The notes: generated from the sequence alone by a model not told the origin. 64,000 bases of DNA from Deltaproteobacteria bacterium (GCA_029261835.1 JAJDAO010000031.1:1-64000); one strand, 5' to 3'; numbered from the stretch's first letter, positions 26,181-34,272 are shown. Made by a program: numbers and translations.

Positions 26181-26453
26181 ATGGGCATTCTCGACAGCGG
26201 CGTGACCGTGGGCTTGCTGGCTTGCGTGATCGTCGCTGTCGTTTTCTGCCTAGCGCGCTGGCTCGGGTGCCTGAAGGGCCGCCATCGCTGGCGATCGTTT
26301 GCGCAAGAGCATGGCGCCGACATCCCGGAGCGGTTCATTCCAGAGGAAGACTCGGACGACCTGCGGCGCGAAGAGCTTCTTCGCGAGTACACGCGCCTTC
26401 GCTGCCGGCGCTGCCGCGCCACCATGGACTACGATCAGGAGAGAGCAAGGTGA
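26181..26453 (+). CDS. Membrane-anchored small protein with CxxC
   Basis: 90 aa from the ATG at 26181. Transmembrane helix near residues 9-27 (VGLLACVIVAVVFCLARWLG), then a charged region and a C-terminal CRRC pair that may bind metal with upstream Cys/His. Overlaps the next gene's GTG. Function unknown. Confidence 0.55.
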   Translation: MGILDSGVTVGLLACVIVAVVFCLARWLGCLKGRHRWRSFAQEHGADIPERFIPEEDSDDLRREELLREYTRLRCRRCRATMDYDQERAR

Positions 26454-26602
26454 GCAACTTCCACAAGCGCGAGGTTCTTCGCGAACTCGTGAGCGCCCTC
26501 CGTGATTACGAACGCGATACCGGCGAAAAGGTGACGTCGGTCAAGGCCGAGCGCGTAAGCGACGGCGCGCAGTGGTCGATCAAGATTGAAATCGAAACCT
26601 GA
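26450..26602 (+). CDS. Small hypothetical protein (50 aa)
   Basis: GTG start in a GTGA overlap with the preceding stop. MSNFHKREVLRELVSALRDY followed by a beta hairpin (WSIKIEIET). Shorter than the track cut-off if started here; the longer track ORF is a different reading of the upstream gene. Confidence 0.5.
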   Translation: MSNFHKREVLRELVSALRDYERDTGEKVTSVKAERVSDGAQWSIKIEIET

Positions 26603-26659
26603 AGCTAGGCGACATGCCGCGCACGCGGCGGCGCCTGCAGCCCCCAGAGAGATAACGTC

Positions 26660-27106
26660 ATGAAGATTCACATCGCAGCGCTTCTCATCCCTCTCGCCCT
26701 GCTCGTCGGCTGCGTCGGCTGCTCGGGCAGCACGGCGCGCGACGAAGTGCTTGCGCCTGTCGTCATGGACGCGGCACAAGACGTCTTCGACCTCGCCTAT
26801 GTCGGCGTCGAAGGCTGGGATCACGAGCCCGGATCGGGCGGCGCGACAGAGGCCTACAACCGAATCGAGACCTTTCGCGCAAAACTCGAGACTCGCACCT
26901 ACACTGAAGCTGAGATGGCGGCGGACGCCGGCTACCTTCGCGAGTGGGCGCGTCGCGGCGTCGAGGTGCGCATCGCTGCCGGCGAGATAGGCCCCGGCGT
27001 CGCGAAGTCACTGAACGAACGAACAGACCGGCTTTACGATGCGCTGCTCGTGTTGGTCGGCGCGCAGCCGGTCCCCTTGAAGGAGATCCAAAACGATGAA
27101 GACTGA
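26660..27106 (+). CDS. Predicted lipoprotein
   Basis: 148 aa. Signal peptide with lipobox: MKIHIAALLIPLALLVGCVGCSG, cleavage most likely before one of the two Cys (LVGC or CVGC). The mature part is soluble, acidic and helical. Phage lipoproteins of this size are often superinfection-exclusion proteins or outer spanins; the early position favours exclusion, which is only an inference. The next gene starts within its last codons. Confidence 0.65.
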   Translation: MKIHIAALLIPLALLVGCVGCSGSTARDEVLAPVVMDAAQDVFDLAYVGVEGWDHEPGSGGATEAYNRIETFRAKLETRTYTEAEMAADAGYLREWARRGVEVRIAAGEIGPGVAKSLNERTDRLYDALLVLVGAQPVPLKEIQNDED

Positions 27107-27473
27107 GTTCCTGAACCTGCTCGCGCGAACTGTCTCGGAGATCGGTGCGCAGGCTGACGTCGAGAAGCTCGAAGGCGTCGCGGCCTACGCGGCCGAGCGC
27201 GCAGCGCACCTTGCGACCATCGTACACGAGCCAGGTTTCGAAGACGCCGTCGACGCGGAGCGCGATGCAGTCGCCCTGAAGGCGGCGCAGGCGATCACCG
27301 AAGCCGCCGACGGCGCAGACGCAGCGATCCGCGCGCGGATCGTCGGGCTCGTTCATGGCGCCCTGTCGCTCGGCGCGCGCGCGCTGGTGCTCGGTCTGCC
27401 GGCCGGCGCTGACAGCTCCGACGCCGATGGCAGCGCCGGCGACAACGACGGAGGCCAAACGAAGGGCGGGTAA
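27096..27473 (+). CDS. Hypothetical Ala-rich protein
   Basis: 125 aa, helical, with a moderately hydrophobic C-terminal helix (IRARIVGLVHGALSLGARALVLGL) and a disordered Gly/Asp tail. Overlaps the lipoprotein gene by 11 bases. It could be a membrane-associated partner of the lipoprotein. No family recognised. Confidence 0.55.
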   Translation: MKTEFLNLLARTVSEIGAQADVEKLEGVAAYAAERAAHLATIVHEPGFEDAVDAERDAVALKAAQAITEAADGADAAIRARIVGLVHGALSLGARALVLGLPAGADSSDADGSAGDNDGGQTKGG

Positions 27474-27530
27474 TCGTCCGGTGAGGAACGTCGCGCTCGA
27501 CCGGGAGAGACGGCGCGACGTGATCAAACT

Positions 27531-27569
27531 GCCGACTCCGAGGGCATCGCCTTCGGAGTCGGCTTTTTT
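27531..27569 (+). terminator. Strong intrinsic terminator
   Basis: GCCGACTCCGA/TCGGAGTCGGC extended by further pairs to about 15 bp with an ATC loop, then TTTTTT. Ends the 25.9-27.5 kb unit. A second hairpin, CGTCGCGC/GCGCGACG, lies just upstream at about 27489-27520. Confidence 0.9.
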
Positions 27570-27573
27570 GGGT

Positions 27574-27601
27574 TTGCATTTATTCGAGACCGAGATACTG
27601 T
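27574..27601 (+). promoter_or_regulatory. Promoter-like motif before ncRNA candidate
   Basis: TTGCATTTATTCG, then GATACTGT about 15 bases on. It stands between two terminators, so whatever it makes is a short RNA. Confidence 0.5.
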
Positions 27602-27602
27602 T

Positions 27603-27777
27603 CGTTCGTTCGCGGCGAGCGTCCGCTCGCTGCCTTGAGACTCCCCGTCTACCGCGTGTCCCCGCGAATCGGCGCTTTCGGGGCTCGTCGCGAACACTTC
27701 AAACGCATGCGCCCTCGCGGGAGGGCGGAGAGCTTCAAGGGTCAGCGCGTCGCCTTCGGGCGGCGCGCTGTTTTCGT
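27603..27777 (+). ncRNA. Candidate structured small RNA (about 175 nt)
   Basis: Bounded by a promoter-like motif (27574) and a terminator with a UUCG loop (27744-27777), with no plausible gene inside. Stable hairpins are visible: GCGAGC/GCTCGC, CCCCG/CGGGG and GCCCTC/GAGGGC. The ORFs listed here by the track have no ribosome-binding sites and poor codon patterns. It resembles a stand-alone sRNA gene; function unknown. Confidence 0.5.
27744..27777 (+). terminator. Intrinsic terminator with UUCG tetraloop
   Basis: AGCGCGTCGCC-TTCG-GGCGGCGCGCT (11 bp, one wobble), followed by GTTTTCGTTT. Confidence 0.85.
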
Positions 27778-27785
27778 TTGAATGG

Positions 27786-27814
27786 TTTCATTTTGTTCGC
27801 GCCTCGATTACGAT
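27786..27814 (+). promoter_or_regulatory. Promoter-like motif for the recombination operon
   Basis: TTTCATTTTGTTCG with TACGAT 17 bases after TTTCAT. Leads into the 27851 gene, which has an AGGAG site. Confidence 0.5.
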
Positions 27815-27850
27815 GCTCGGTCCAATCTGGCAATCAGGAGATGCGAGAAA

Positions 27851-28297
27851 ATGACCGACACGATTCAAGCAGAAGATGCGGCGCTAACGCTCGTCGACAT
27901 CGCGAGGCTTTACACCGAGGCTGACCGCAGGAGGAAGCTCGCCGCGAAAGACATGGAAGACCTCGAAGTCGCAGCGATCGCGCTGACGAACTTCGACAAA
28001 GGCGAAGGCTCGGCGACCTACGCTGAGGAAACGGATCACGGCCGCTGCAAGGTCGTGTTGAACCAGCGCGTCAATACGTCTGTCGATATGGACGAGTGGG
28101 GCAACGTGAAGAAGGGCATCGGAGGCGCCCTCGCGCGCAAGCTCATGAAGCCGAAGTACAGCCTTGTTCTAGCAGAGATGCGCCTGCTCGAAGAGCAAGA
28201 TCCCGCGACCTACGCGAAGGTCGCGAAGTGCATCTCGCGAAAGCCCGGTAAGGTTTCGTTCGAGGTCAAGGAACTCGTGATTCGGGGCGACGACTGA
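27851..28297 (+). CDS. Phage protein of unknown function, Sak4-operon member
   Basis: 148 aa from the ATG at 27851 (AGGAG upstream). Helical N-terminus, then a beta region (KVVLNQRVNTSVDMDEW) and a C-terminal 'KCISRKPGKVSFEVKEL'. Proteins of this kind are often found just upstream of Sak4-type ATPases. Stop overlaps the next ATG by one base (TGATG). Confidence 0.6.
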   Translation: MTDTIQAEDAALTLVDIARLYTEADRRRKLAAKDMEDLEVAAIALTNFDKGEGSATYAEETDHGRCKVVLNQRVNTSVDMDEWGNVKKGIGGALARKLMKPKYSLVLAEMRLLEEQDPATYAKVAKCISRKPGKVSFEVKELVIRGDD

Positions 28298-29112
28298 TGG
28301 CTATCAACCTCGCTTCGCACACGAAGACAGGCGTTCGCATCAAGCCGCCGAAGGTCGCGCTCATGGGCGTGGGCGGCATCGGAAAGACGACGTTCGCGGC
28401 CGGCGCGACGAAGCCTTACTTCCTGTTCACGGAAGAGGGTCAGGGCAAGCTCGATCTGCCGCGCCTTGAGCTGCGCGAAGACGATCCGGTTATCCGAACG
28501 TGGGATGAAATCATGGGCGCCGTCGGCGCGCTCTATGAGCAGGAGCACGAACACAAGACGCTTGTGATCGACACGCTCGACGGACTCGAGCCGCTGCTCT
28601 GGGCAAAGGTCTGCGAGGATCACAACGCGTCATCGATCGAAGATGTCATGGGCGGATATGGGAAAGGCTACGTCGTCGCAGCGGATTACGGTCGCCGTCT
28701 GCTTCAGGGCCTTGACGCACTCCGCAACGACCGAAAGATGGCGATCGTTCTTCTCGCGCACATCGAGCGCAAGCGGTTCGAGCCGCCGGACTCGCCGGCC
28801 TATGATCGCTACAAGCTGCGTCTTCAGAACCGCTTCGCAGACCTTGTGCAAGAGTGGGTTGACGTTCTGATGTTCGCGAACTGGAAGGTCCACGTCGTCA
28901 CGGAGACAGACAAGCGAACCAAGTCAGAGCGCAAGCGCGGCGCCGGATCTGGAGAACGCGTCATGTACACCGAAGAGCGTCCGGCGCACTGGGGAAAGAA
29001 CCGTTACGGCCTTCCGTTCGAAATGCCTCTTAGCTGGGCGGCGTTCGCGGGCGCGATGGCCGCTTCAATCAACCCGCAGGCGACGCAGTCGTCTGCATCG
29101 ACACAGGAGTAA
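28297..29112 (+). CDS. RecA-fold ATPase, Sak4-like single-strand annealing/recombination protein
   Basis: 271 aa. Walker A GVGGIGKTTF at about residues 25-35 and Walker B TLVIDTLDG at about 87-95, the layout of the phage ATP-binding family that includes Sak4 recombinases. These work with a partner single-strand-binding protein on phage DNA. The next gene is that partner (DUF669) and a Cas4-type nuclease and helicase follow, giving a recombination operon. Confidence 0.8.
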   Translation: MAINLASHTKTGVRIKPPKVALMGVGGIGKTTFAAGATKPYFLFTEEGQGKLDLPRLELREDDPVIRTWDEIMGAVGALYEQEHEHKTLVIDTLDGLEPLLWAKVCEDHNASSIEDVMGGYGKGYVVAADYGRRLLQGLDALRNDRKMAIVLLAHIERKRFEPPDSPAYDRYKLRLQNRFADLVQEWVDVLMFANWKVHVVTETDKRTKSERKRGAGSGERVMYTEERPAHWGKNRYGLPFEMPLSWAAFAGAMAASINPQATQSSASTQE

Positions 29113-29118
29113 GGAAAC

Positions 29119-29667
29119 ATGGCGAAGCTGAACAAGCCCTTCAACTCGGGAGATGTCGAGCCGAACAAAGCGTTCGAACTCATCCCGAACGGCTGGTACG
29201 CGATGCTGATCAGCGAGAGCGAGATCAAGCCCGTGAACGACAAGCCGCAGTGCTGGTACGTCAAGCTCCGGCACGAAGTCGCCGAGGGCTACCATCCCGA
29301 ACACGCGAACCGAGTGGTCTTCAGCAATCTGAACCTTGGCAACGACAACCCCGACGCCGTTCAGATTGCAGAGCGCGACTTCTCTGCGATCTGCCGCGCG
29401 GTCGGCAAGCCGATCGTCGAAGACACCGACGAGGTTCACGGCATTCTGATGTCGGTCAAGATCGGAACCAAGGCCGCGCGCGCTGGCTACGACGCACAGA
29501 ACGTCGTGAAGGGCTACGCGCCGCTCTCCGAACACTTCAAGCCGACAACGGCCCCCGTCGCTGCAACTGCAGCCGACAAGCCGGCCGCAGCGCCAGCGAG
29601 CGGCGCTGCGGGAGAGCCGGCGCCGTGGGAAAGAGGCGACAAGCCCTCGACTCCGACCGGCGGCTGA
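29119..29667 (+). CDS. DUF669 single-strand-DNA-binding partner
   Basis: 182 aa. 'PNGWYAMLISESEIKP ... WYVKLRHEV' followed by 'RVVFSNLNL' matches DUF669, proposed single-strand-DNA-binding proteins next to Sak4-like ATPases. The last 45 residues are a disordered Pro/Ala tail ending in acidic/Gly residues, like the interaction tails of SSB proteins. Six bases after the ATPase gene. Confidence 0.75.
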   Translation: MAKLNKPFNSGDVEPNKAFELIPNGWYAMLISESEIKPVNDKPQCWYVKLRHEVAEGYHPEHANRVVFSNLNLGNDNPDAVQIAERDFSAICRAVGKPIVEDTDEVHGILMSVKIGTKAARAGYDAQNVVKGYAPLSEHFKPTTAPVAATAADKPAAAPASGAAGEPAPWERGDKPSTPTGG

Positions 29668-29788
29668 TCGCGCAACCGGGGCGCTCGGGCTCCCGATGCC
29701 GCTACGGCATTGAAGATCGATGCGCACGTCTCCCTGCGTGCGCATCGATCGCCGGGCAACTCACGCACTCGAAGCCAGGTCCGAACGC

Positions 29789-30742
29789 ATGGTCAAGATC
29801 CCTGAGCGCAAGCTGTCGACGTCAGACGCGCTTCATCAGCACTACGAAGAGAGCGGCTCCGACTGGCGCCGCGATCATCTCGGCGCCTCGTTGATCGGGC
29901 GTGAATGCACGCGCCAGCTCTGGTACGGGTTCCGATGGTCTGCCGCTCCGAAGTTCCCCGGACGCGTGCTCAGGCTGTTCGAGCGCGGTCAACGCGAAGA
30001 AGAGTGGCTCGCGCGCGACCTGCGTGCGATCGGCGTCGATCTCAGGACAACGCAGGAAGACAGCGAGGATCAGATTCGCGTTCTGCTTTTCCCGCACTTC
30101 GGCGGATCGTGCGACGGCGTCGGACTCGGATTTCTCGAAGCTCCGAAGACGTGGCATGTCTGGGAGTGCAAGACGTCGAACGCAAAGCAGTTCGCGATCC
30201 TGAAGAAGCAGGGCGTCGAGAAGGCGAAGCCTGAGCACTACGCGCAGATGCAGCTCTACATGCACGGCCTGAAGCTAAAGCGCGCGTTCTACCAGTGCGT
30301 TTGCAAAGACAACGACGAGATCCATCAAGAGCGCATTCACTACGACCGTGCGTTCGCCGAGTCGCTCATCGCCAAGGCCGATCACGTCGTCTTCGCAAGC
30401 GAGCCGCTCTCGAAGATCTCAGAAAACCCGACGTTCTATAAGTGCAAGTGGTGCGACTTCGCGGGCATCTGCCAGTATCGCGAGGTCGAGTCGCTCGAAC
30501 GCAACTGCCGAACATGCGCGAGCGTCACTTGCATGAAGGACGGGACTTGGCGATGCGATCATTTCCAAAAGACGCTGACGCCTCAAGAGCAGCGCGATGG
30601 ATGCGGCCAGCATCTTTTCATCCCTAAGATGCTCCCGTGGGAGCCTCGAGATTTCGACGAGATCGCTCGCGCAATGACCTACATCGATGAGCAGGGCGCG
30701 CGCGTCATCGACCAGGGCGGCGAGCTGACGGTTCGTCCCTGA
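29789..30742 (+). CDS. Cas4/RecB-like PD-(D/E)XK nuclease with Fe-S-type cysteines
   Basis: 317 aa from the ATG at 29789 (AGG upstream; the earlier track ATG has none). Nuclease core: GSCDGVGLG (Asp), WECKTS (Glu-x-Lys) and QLYMHG (Gln). An early Cys in GRECTRQLWYG and a later CKWCDFAGIC supply four cysteines as in Cas4/AddB [4Fe-4S] nucleases. An extra CRTC...C group lies after them. Expected to resect DNA ends for the Sak4-type system. Overlaps the helicase ATG. Confidence 0.8.
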   Translation: MVKIPERKLSTSDALHQHYEESGSDWRRDHLGASLIGRECTRQLWYGFRWSAAPKFPGRVLRLFERGQREEEWLARDLRAIGVDLRTTQEDSEDQIRVLLFPHFGGSCDGVGLGFLEAPKTWHVWECKTSNAKQFAILKKQGVEKAKPEHYAQMQLYMHGLKLKRAFYQCVCKDNDEIHQERIHYDRAFAESLIAKADHVVFASEPLSKISENPTFYKCKWCDFAGICQYREVESLERNCRTCASVTCMKDGTWRCDHFQKTLTPQEQRDGCGQHLFIPKMLPWEPRDFDEIARAMTYIDEQGARVIDQGGELTVRP

Positions 30743-32403
30743 TGTCCGTTCTCGTTCCGCGCGACTATCAAGAGGCGTGCATCGCTGCGCATTACAGCTA
30801 CTTCGATCACGCCACTGGGAACCCGTTGTTCGTGGTGCCTACGGGCGGCGGCAAGTCGCTGATCATCGCTGAGTTCATCAAGCGCACGCTGTCGCGATGG
30901 AAGCACACTCGAATCCTCGTGCTGACGCACGTCAAAGAGCTGATCGAGCAGAACCACGATGAGCTGCTTTCGCAGTGGGGCGGCACGTTCTGCCCGGTCG
31001 GTATCTATTCGGCCGGCGCAGGGCGGCGCGACGTCCATGATCAGATCATCTTCGCGGGCATTCAGTCGATCTGGGACAAGGCCGAACTGCTCGGTCACTT
31101 CGATCTTGTGCTCATCGACGAAGCACACTTGGTTCCGAAGAAAGGCCAAGGCCGATACCTGAGCTACCTCGAAGATCTTCGAGCAATCAATCCGCGAGCG
31201 CGTGTGTGCGGCTACACGGCGACGCACTATCGCTTGGATGGCGGCTACCTTCACTCCGGCGAAGGCCGCATGTTCACCGAAGTCGCCTACGACGTTCCTG
31301 TCGAGCTGCTGATCGAGCAGGGGTATCTAGCGCCGCTCGTTGCGAAGAGGCCCGAGCATGTCATCAACACTGAAGGCCTCGGCATGTCGGCCGGCGACTT
31401 CAAGAGCGGCGAGCTTGAAGCCGCTGCCATGGCTGGCGAGTGCGTCGAGCTTGCCGTCGCCGAGACCGTTCAAATCGCGCGCGCAGAGAATAGAAAATCA
31501 CTGCTCTTCTTCGCGTCAGGCATCAGCCACGCCGAGAAGATTATCGACGAGCTTGCAAGCCATGATGTCGAAGCGCTCGGGGTGTTCGGTGGAACCCCGA
31601 AGGAATCTCGGGCCGACACTGTCTCGCGATTCAAAAACGGAGAACTCGAAGCGCTCGTGAATGTTGGCGTTCTAACGACGGGATTCAACGCGCCTCGATG
31701 CGACTTGATGGCAGTCATGCGCGCGACGCATTCGGCTTCGCTTTATGTTCAGATCATGGGACGCGGGATGCGCATCTTCCCCGGCAAGAAAGACTGTCTC
31801 GTTCTCGACTACGGGCTGAACGTCGAGCGCCACGGGCCGATCAATCGCGTGAAGCCGACGAAGCCAGGTTCTGGAAACGGAAAAAGCGAAACCCCCGTGA
31901 AAGAGTGCCCGGAGTGTCACGCGTATTCGATGCTCGCGGTAGGCGCCTGCTCGCACTGCGGATACGCATGGCCCGAAAGAAAGGCCGGCGTTAGCCATGA
32001 GAACGAAGCGAGCTTCGCCTCGCCGATCGACATGCAGCCCGAGAGACCGAACATCAAAAGGGTGACCGACATGTTCTTTCGGCGGCACACGAAGCCGGGC
32101 TCCCCCGACTCGATGCGCGTCGACTACGTTCTCGGCGTCACAGTCGTCAGCGAGTGGGTTTGCATCGAACACAAGGGATATGCGCAGCATCGCGCGGCGG
32201 AGTGGTGGCTGCGGTTTGCCAAACCCCCGTTCCCTTCGAGCGTCGATCAGGCGATCGAGCGATCCGACGAGATCAGAAGACCTGTCGCGATCTCGGTCAA
32301 GTTCGACCGGAAGTTCAATCGCCCCGGAGCCGCATACTTCACCGAAGACGACCTTCCTAGCGCGATGCCGGCAGACGAGGCCGTCGAAGACATACCGTTC
32401 TAG
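30742..32403 (+). CDS. DEAH-box superfamily 2 helicase with zinc ribbon
   Basis: 553 aa. Motif Q/I: PRDYQEACI and PTGGGKS. Motif II: LIDEAH. Motif III: GYTAT. Motif VI: QIMGRGMR. A CPEC...CSHC zinc ribbon at about residues 390-410 follows the helicase core, and a 130-residue C-terminal domain has no recognised family. It resembles the restriction-type/SSL2 helicases used in phage replication or recombination. Follows the nuclease with a one-base overlap. Confidence 0.9.
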   Translation: MSVLVPRDYQEACIAAHYSYFDHATGNPLFVVPTGGGKSLIIAEFIKRTLSRWKHTRILVLTHVKELIEQNHDELLSQWGGTFCPVGIYSAGAGRRDVHDQIIFAGIQSIWDKAELLGHFDLVLIDEAHLVPKKGQGRYLSYLEDLRAINPRARVCGYTATHYRLDGGYLHSGEGRMFTEVAYDVPVELLIEQGYLAPLVAKRPEHVINTEGLGMSAGDFKSGELEAAAMAGECVELAVAETVQIARAENRKSLLFFASGISHAEKIIDELASHDVEALGVFGGTPKESRADTVSRFKNGELEALVNVGVLTTGFNAPRCDLMAVMRATHSASLYVQIMGRGMRIFPGKKDCLVLDYGLNVERHGPINRVKPTKPGSGNGKSETPVKECPECHAYSMLAVGACSHCGYAWPERKAGVSHENEASFASPIDMQPERPNIKRVTDMFFRRHTKPGSPDSMRVDYVLGVTVVSEWVCIEHKGYAQHRAAEWWLRFAKPPFPSSVDQAIERSDEIRRPVAISVKFDRKFNRPGAAYFTEDDLPSAMPADEAVEDIPF

Positions 32404-32432
32404 ATGACCGGGCGTTCCGGTATTTGCCGACT

Positions 32433-32460
32433 TTGCATTTGTGCGAATCGGAGTTAGGGT
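32433..32460 (+). promoter_or_regulatory. Promoter-like motif
   Basis: TTGCATTTGTGCG with TAGGGT 16 bases after TTGCAT. About 90 bases before the 32549 start. Confidence 0.45.
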
Positions 32461-32548
32461 GCTTCTGCGACCGATCAGGAAAGGCCGGCCGCTTTCAGGT
32501 CGCGGGCTTTTGAAGAGCGCGCGACGTTCCTCTCTAGGAGAACGAACC

Positions 32549-33067
32549 TTGAAGATGTTCAGCACCTTCCTCGCTGCGATGCTGCTCGCGGCCTCTCTCT
32601 TCGGCGGCATGGTCAACGCTACGCCGGTTGCAGGAGAACTCTCGTCGCCTGCAGCGTTCGCGTTCGACAACGAAGACGACTGGGGCCTTCCCGCTCTGAC
32701 CGCCGTCGACATCGTCACCGGACTCGAAACGCGCGTGTTCGAAAGCGGGCTTGTGCTCACGCTCGATCAGGACTTGTGGAGCGATCTTGAGCGTCGCGCT
32801 TCGCCCGCATTCGCCGCAGCGCTTGACGGCAGCGGCGGTACTGGCGACGAGTCGATCACTCTCGAATGGTGGTCTGGAAACATCAAGATCACGCTTCGCT
32901 TGACTCCGAAGGGAAGCGAGAAGCCGGGCGAGTTCGCTAAGCGGCTAGGCGACACGCTCGACACACTGCAGAAGTTCTTGCCCGACACCGGGCCGCCTAG
33001 CGGCGGCGGGCAAGGCAGCGGAGGCGGCGGCAGCGGCGGCGGCGCTGCCGGCAGCCTCGGCGGCTGA
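32549..33067 (+). CDS. Secreted Gly-rich protein
   Basis: 172 aa. TTG start 8 bases after AGGAG (alternative ATG at 32555). Signal peptide MFSTFLAAMLLAASLFGGMVNA. The mature part is acidic then amphipathic (WWSGNIKITLRLTPKG), ending in a Gly/Ser tail rich in GGG. The exported tail may act in the envelope. Strong terminator follows. Function unknown; an envelope-modifying or exclusion role would be a guess. Confidence 0.6.
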   Translation: MKMFSTFLAAMLLAASLFGGMVNATPVAGELSSPAAFAFDNEDDWGLPALTAVDIVTGLETRVFESGLVLTLDQDLWSDLERRASPAFAAALDGSGGTGDESITLEWWSGNIKITLRLTPKGSEKPGEFAKRLGDTLDTLQKFLPDTGPPSGGGQGSGGGGSGGGAAGSLGG

Positions 33068-33090
33068 ACCGGAACAACAGCATCACCCTC

Positions 33091-33130
33091 GCGGCGGCTC
33101 GGCACTGAAGCCGGGCCGCCGCTTTTCTTT
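33091..33130 (+). terminator. Intrinsic terminator
   Basis: GCGGCGGCTCGGC pairs with GCCGGGCCGCCGC (13 bp, one wobble, ACTGAA loop), then TTTTCTTT. Confidence 0.9.
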
Positions 33131-33144
33131 GGAGCGCGAGCACG

Positions 33145-33345
33145 ATGACCGATGAAGAGATGACGCAAGATGTGCGCGCGGCGCGAACCGCGATCGCGAA
33201 CATTCTTCAAGACAAAACACGCAGCAACCGTCAGGTTGTTTCCGACCTGTCGATGCTGAAGTCCGAGATCGACACTGCGATCCTCGCGGTTGTCATCGGT
33301 GGCATTGACGGCGCCGACTCTTCCCGAAAGGAGCGATCGCCTTGA
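33145..33345 (+). CDS. Small hypothetical protein
   Basis: 66 aa, single helical domain (DEEMTQDVRAARTAIANILQD). Ends in a TTGA overlap with the next gene. No family recognised. Confidence 0.55.
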   Translation: MTDEEMTQDVRAARTAIANILQDKTRSNRQVVSDLSMLKSEIDTAILAVVIGGIDGADSSRKERSP

Positions 33346-33650
33346 CCTCTTTGAAAGGCCTGCTCGAACCGTCGCCGTCTGGCGCACGTCTCACGAAGCC
33401 TCAAGCCGGCATGATCTGCGCCGTCGTCGCCGAGGCGCTGCGCACGAGATCCACGGAGTCGCCAGACGTGCGCGACCTCGCTCAGCGCGTGATCATGGAG
33501 GCTGTCGCCGCATGGCCCACTGATCGGAGCTGCGTGACGTGCGGCTTCGAAAGCGAAGGCCACCACTGCGAGAGATGGGACAAGTCCGTTCCTGACCACA
33601 TCGTCGACGTGGGCTGCGACGAGTGGGAAGAGCACGGAGTTCCGTTTTGA
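33342..33650 (+). CDS. Small protein with Cys/His cluster
   Basis: 102 aa, TTG start with AAAGGAG 8 bases upstream and overlapping the previous stop. The C-terminal half holds CVTCGFESEGHHC, a plausible zinc site. A helix occupies the N-terminal half. Function unknown. Confidence 0.55.
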   Translation: MTSLKGLLEPSPSGARLTKPQAGMICAVVAEALRTRSTESPDVRDLAQRVIMEAVAAWPTDRSCVTCGFESEGHHCERWDKSVPDHIVDVGCDEWEEHGVPF

Positions 33651-33856
33651 ACGCCAGCGCCACGATCAAGGAAGCGCTTCTGCCGGCATGCCGCCCGTCG
33701 CTCTCTGGAAAGATGATCTCTTTCAACGATGCGAGCGGGAGGCGTGTCGCGTTCTGGGGAGACGGTACAGGGCGCTGGCTTCGCTATCCGAGTTTTGATG
33801 AAGTAAGCGGCCCTGACTCCCGGATCCTTCAGCGGCTCGCATTCGCTGAAGACTGA
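33647..33856 (+). CDS. Small hypothetical protein (TTG start)
   Basis: 69 aa from the TTG in a TTGA overlap with the previous stop, GGAG 8 bases upstream. The track ATG at 33623 is inside the neighbour. Middle part 'KMISFNDASGRRVAFWGDGTGRW' is beta-like. No motif. Confidence 0.5.
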   Translation: MNASATIKEALLPACRPSLSGKMISFNDASGRRVAFWGDGTGRWLRYPSFDEVSGPDSRILQRLAFAED

Positions 33857-33859
33857 CCA

Positions 33860-34099
33860 ATGACAGACGACATGATCGCGCGACCTCCGCACTACAACGC
33901 GACTTCGATCGAGCCGATCTCCGTGATTCAAGATTGGTCGCTGAACTTCTGCCTTGGAAACGTCGTGAAGTACATCGCTCGCGCGCCACACAAGGGCAGC
34001 GAACTTCAAGACCTTCGTAAAGCCGCGCAGTACCTACAGTTTGAAATCGAACAGGCGGAGCGACGCGAGCCGAGCCAGGTTCAGGAAGGCTTCGGTTGA
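33860..34099 (+). CDS. DUF3310 protein (SaV-like)
   Basis: 79 aa. 'PPHY...SIEPISVIQDWSLNFCLGNVVKYIARAPHKG...DLRKAAQYL' is the full DUF3310 signature, a short phage family sometimes called nucleotide-kinase-like. Its biochemical role is not established. It stands just before the primase region, as in many phages. Confidence 0.85.
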   Translation: MTDDMIARPPHYNATSIEPISVIQDWSLNFCLGNVVKYIARAPHKGSELQDLRKAAQYLQFEIEQAERREPSQVQEGFG

Positions 34100-34194
34100 A
34101 ATACGAAACGCGCATGAAGCTCGCGCGGTTCTTCAGGCTTTGCGCGATCGCTTCGGCTGCTTGGCTTTCGTGGGAGCTGGCGCACTACATCTAG
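34096..34194 (+). CDS. Candidate 32-aa membrane microprotein
   Basis: TTG overlaps the previous stop in TTGA and the frame runs to TAG at 34192-34194. The peptide has a basic start (KYETRMKLARFFR) and a hydrophobic helix (LCAIASAAWLSWELA). Too short for the ORF track. Supported by the coupling pattern used three times in this block; no homolog known to me. Confidence 0.35.
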   Translation: MKYETRMKLARFFRLCAIASAAWLSWELAHYI

Positions 34195-34242
34195 TGCCCG
34201 GTCGAGCAGCGCGGCGGATTCGTCAATAATGCAACTTGGCAT

Positions 34243-34272
34243 TTGCTCGAAGCGCGCGCGCGCCGTTAGTAT
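34243..34272 (+). promoter_or_regulatory. Promoter for the primase gene, probably leaderless
   Basis: Motif TTGGCATTTGCTCG, with TTGCTC 18 bases before TAGTAT (34267-34272). The ATG at 34281 is 8 bases after the -10 and has no ribosome-binding site. Confidence 0.45.

Noticed and set aside
27355-27924. 189-aa ORF across the terminators
   Set aside because: It runs through two strong terminators and a promoter, has no ribosome-binding site, and conflicts with the well-supported 27096 and 27851 genes.
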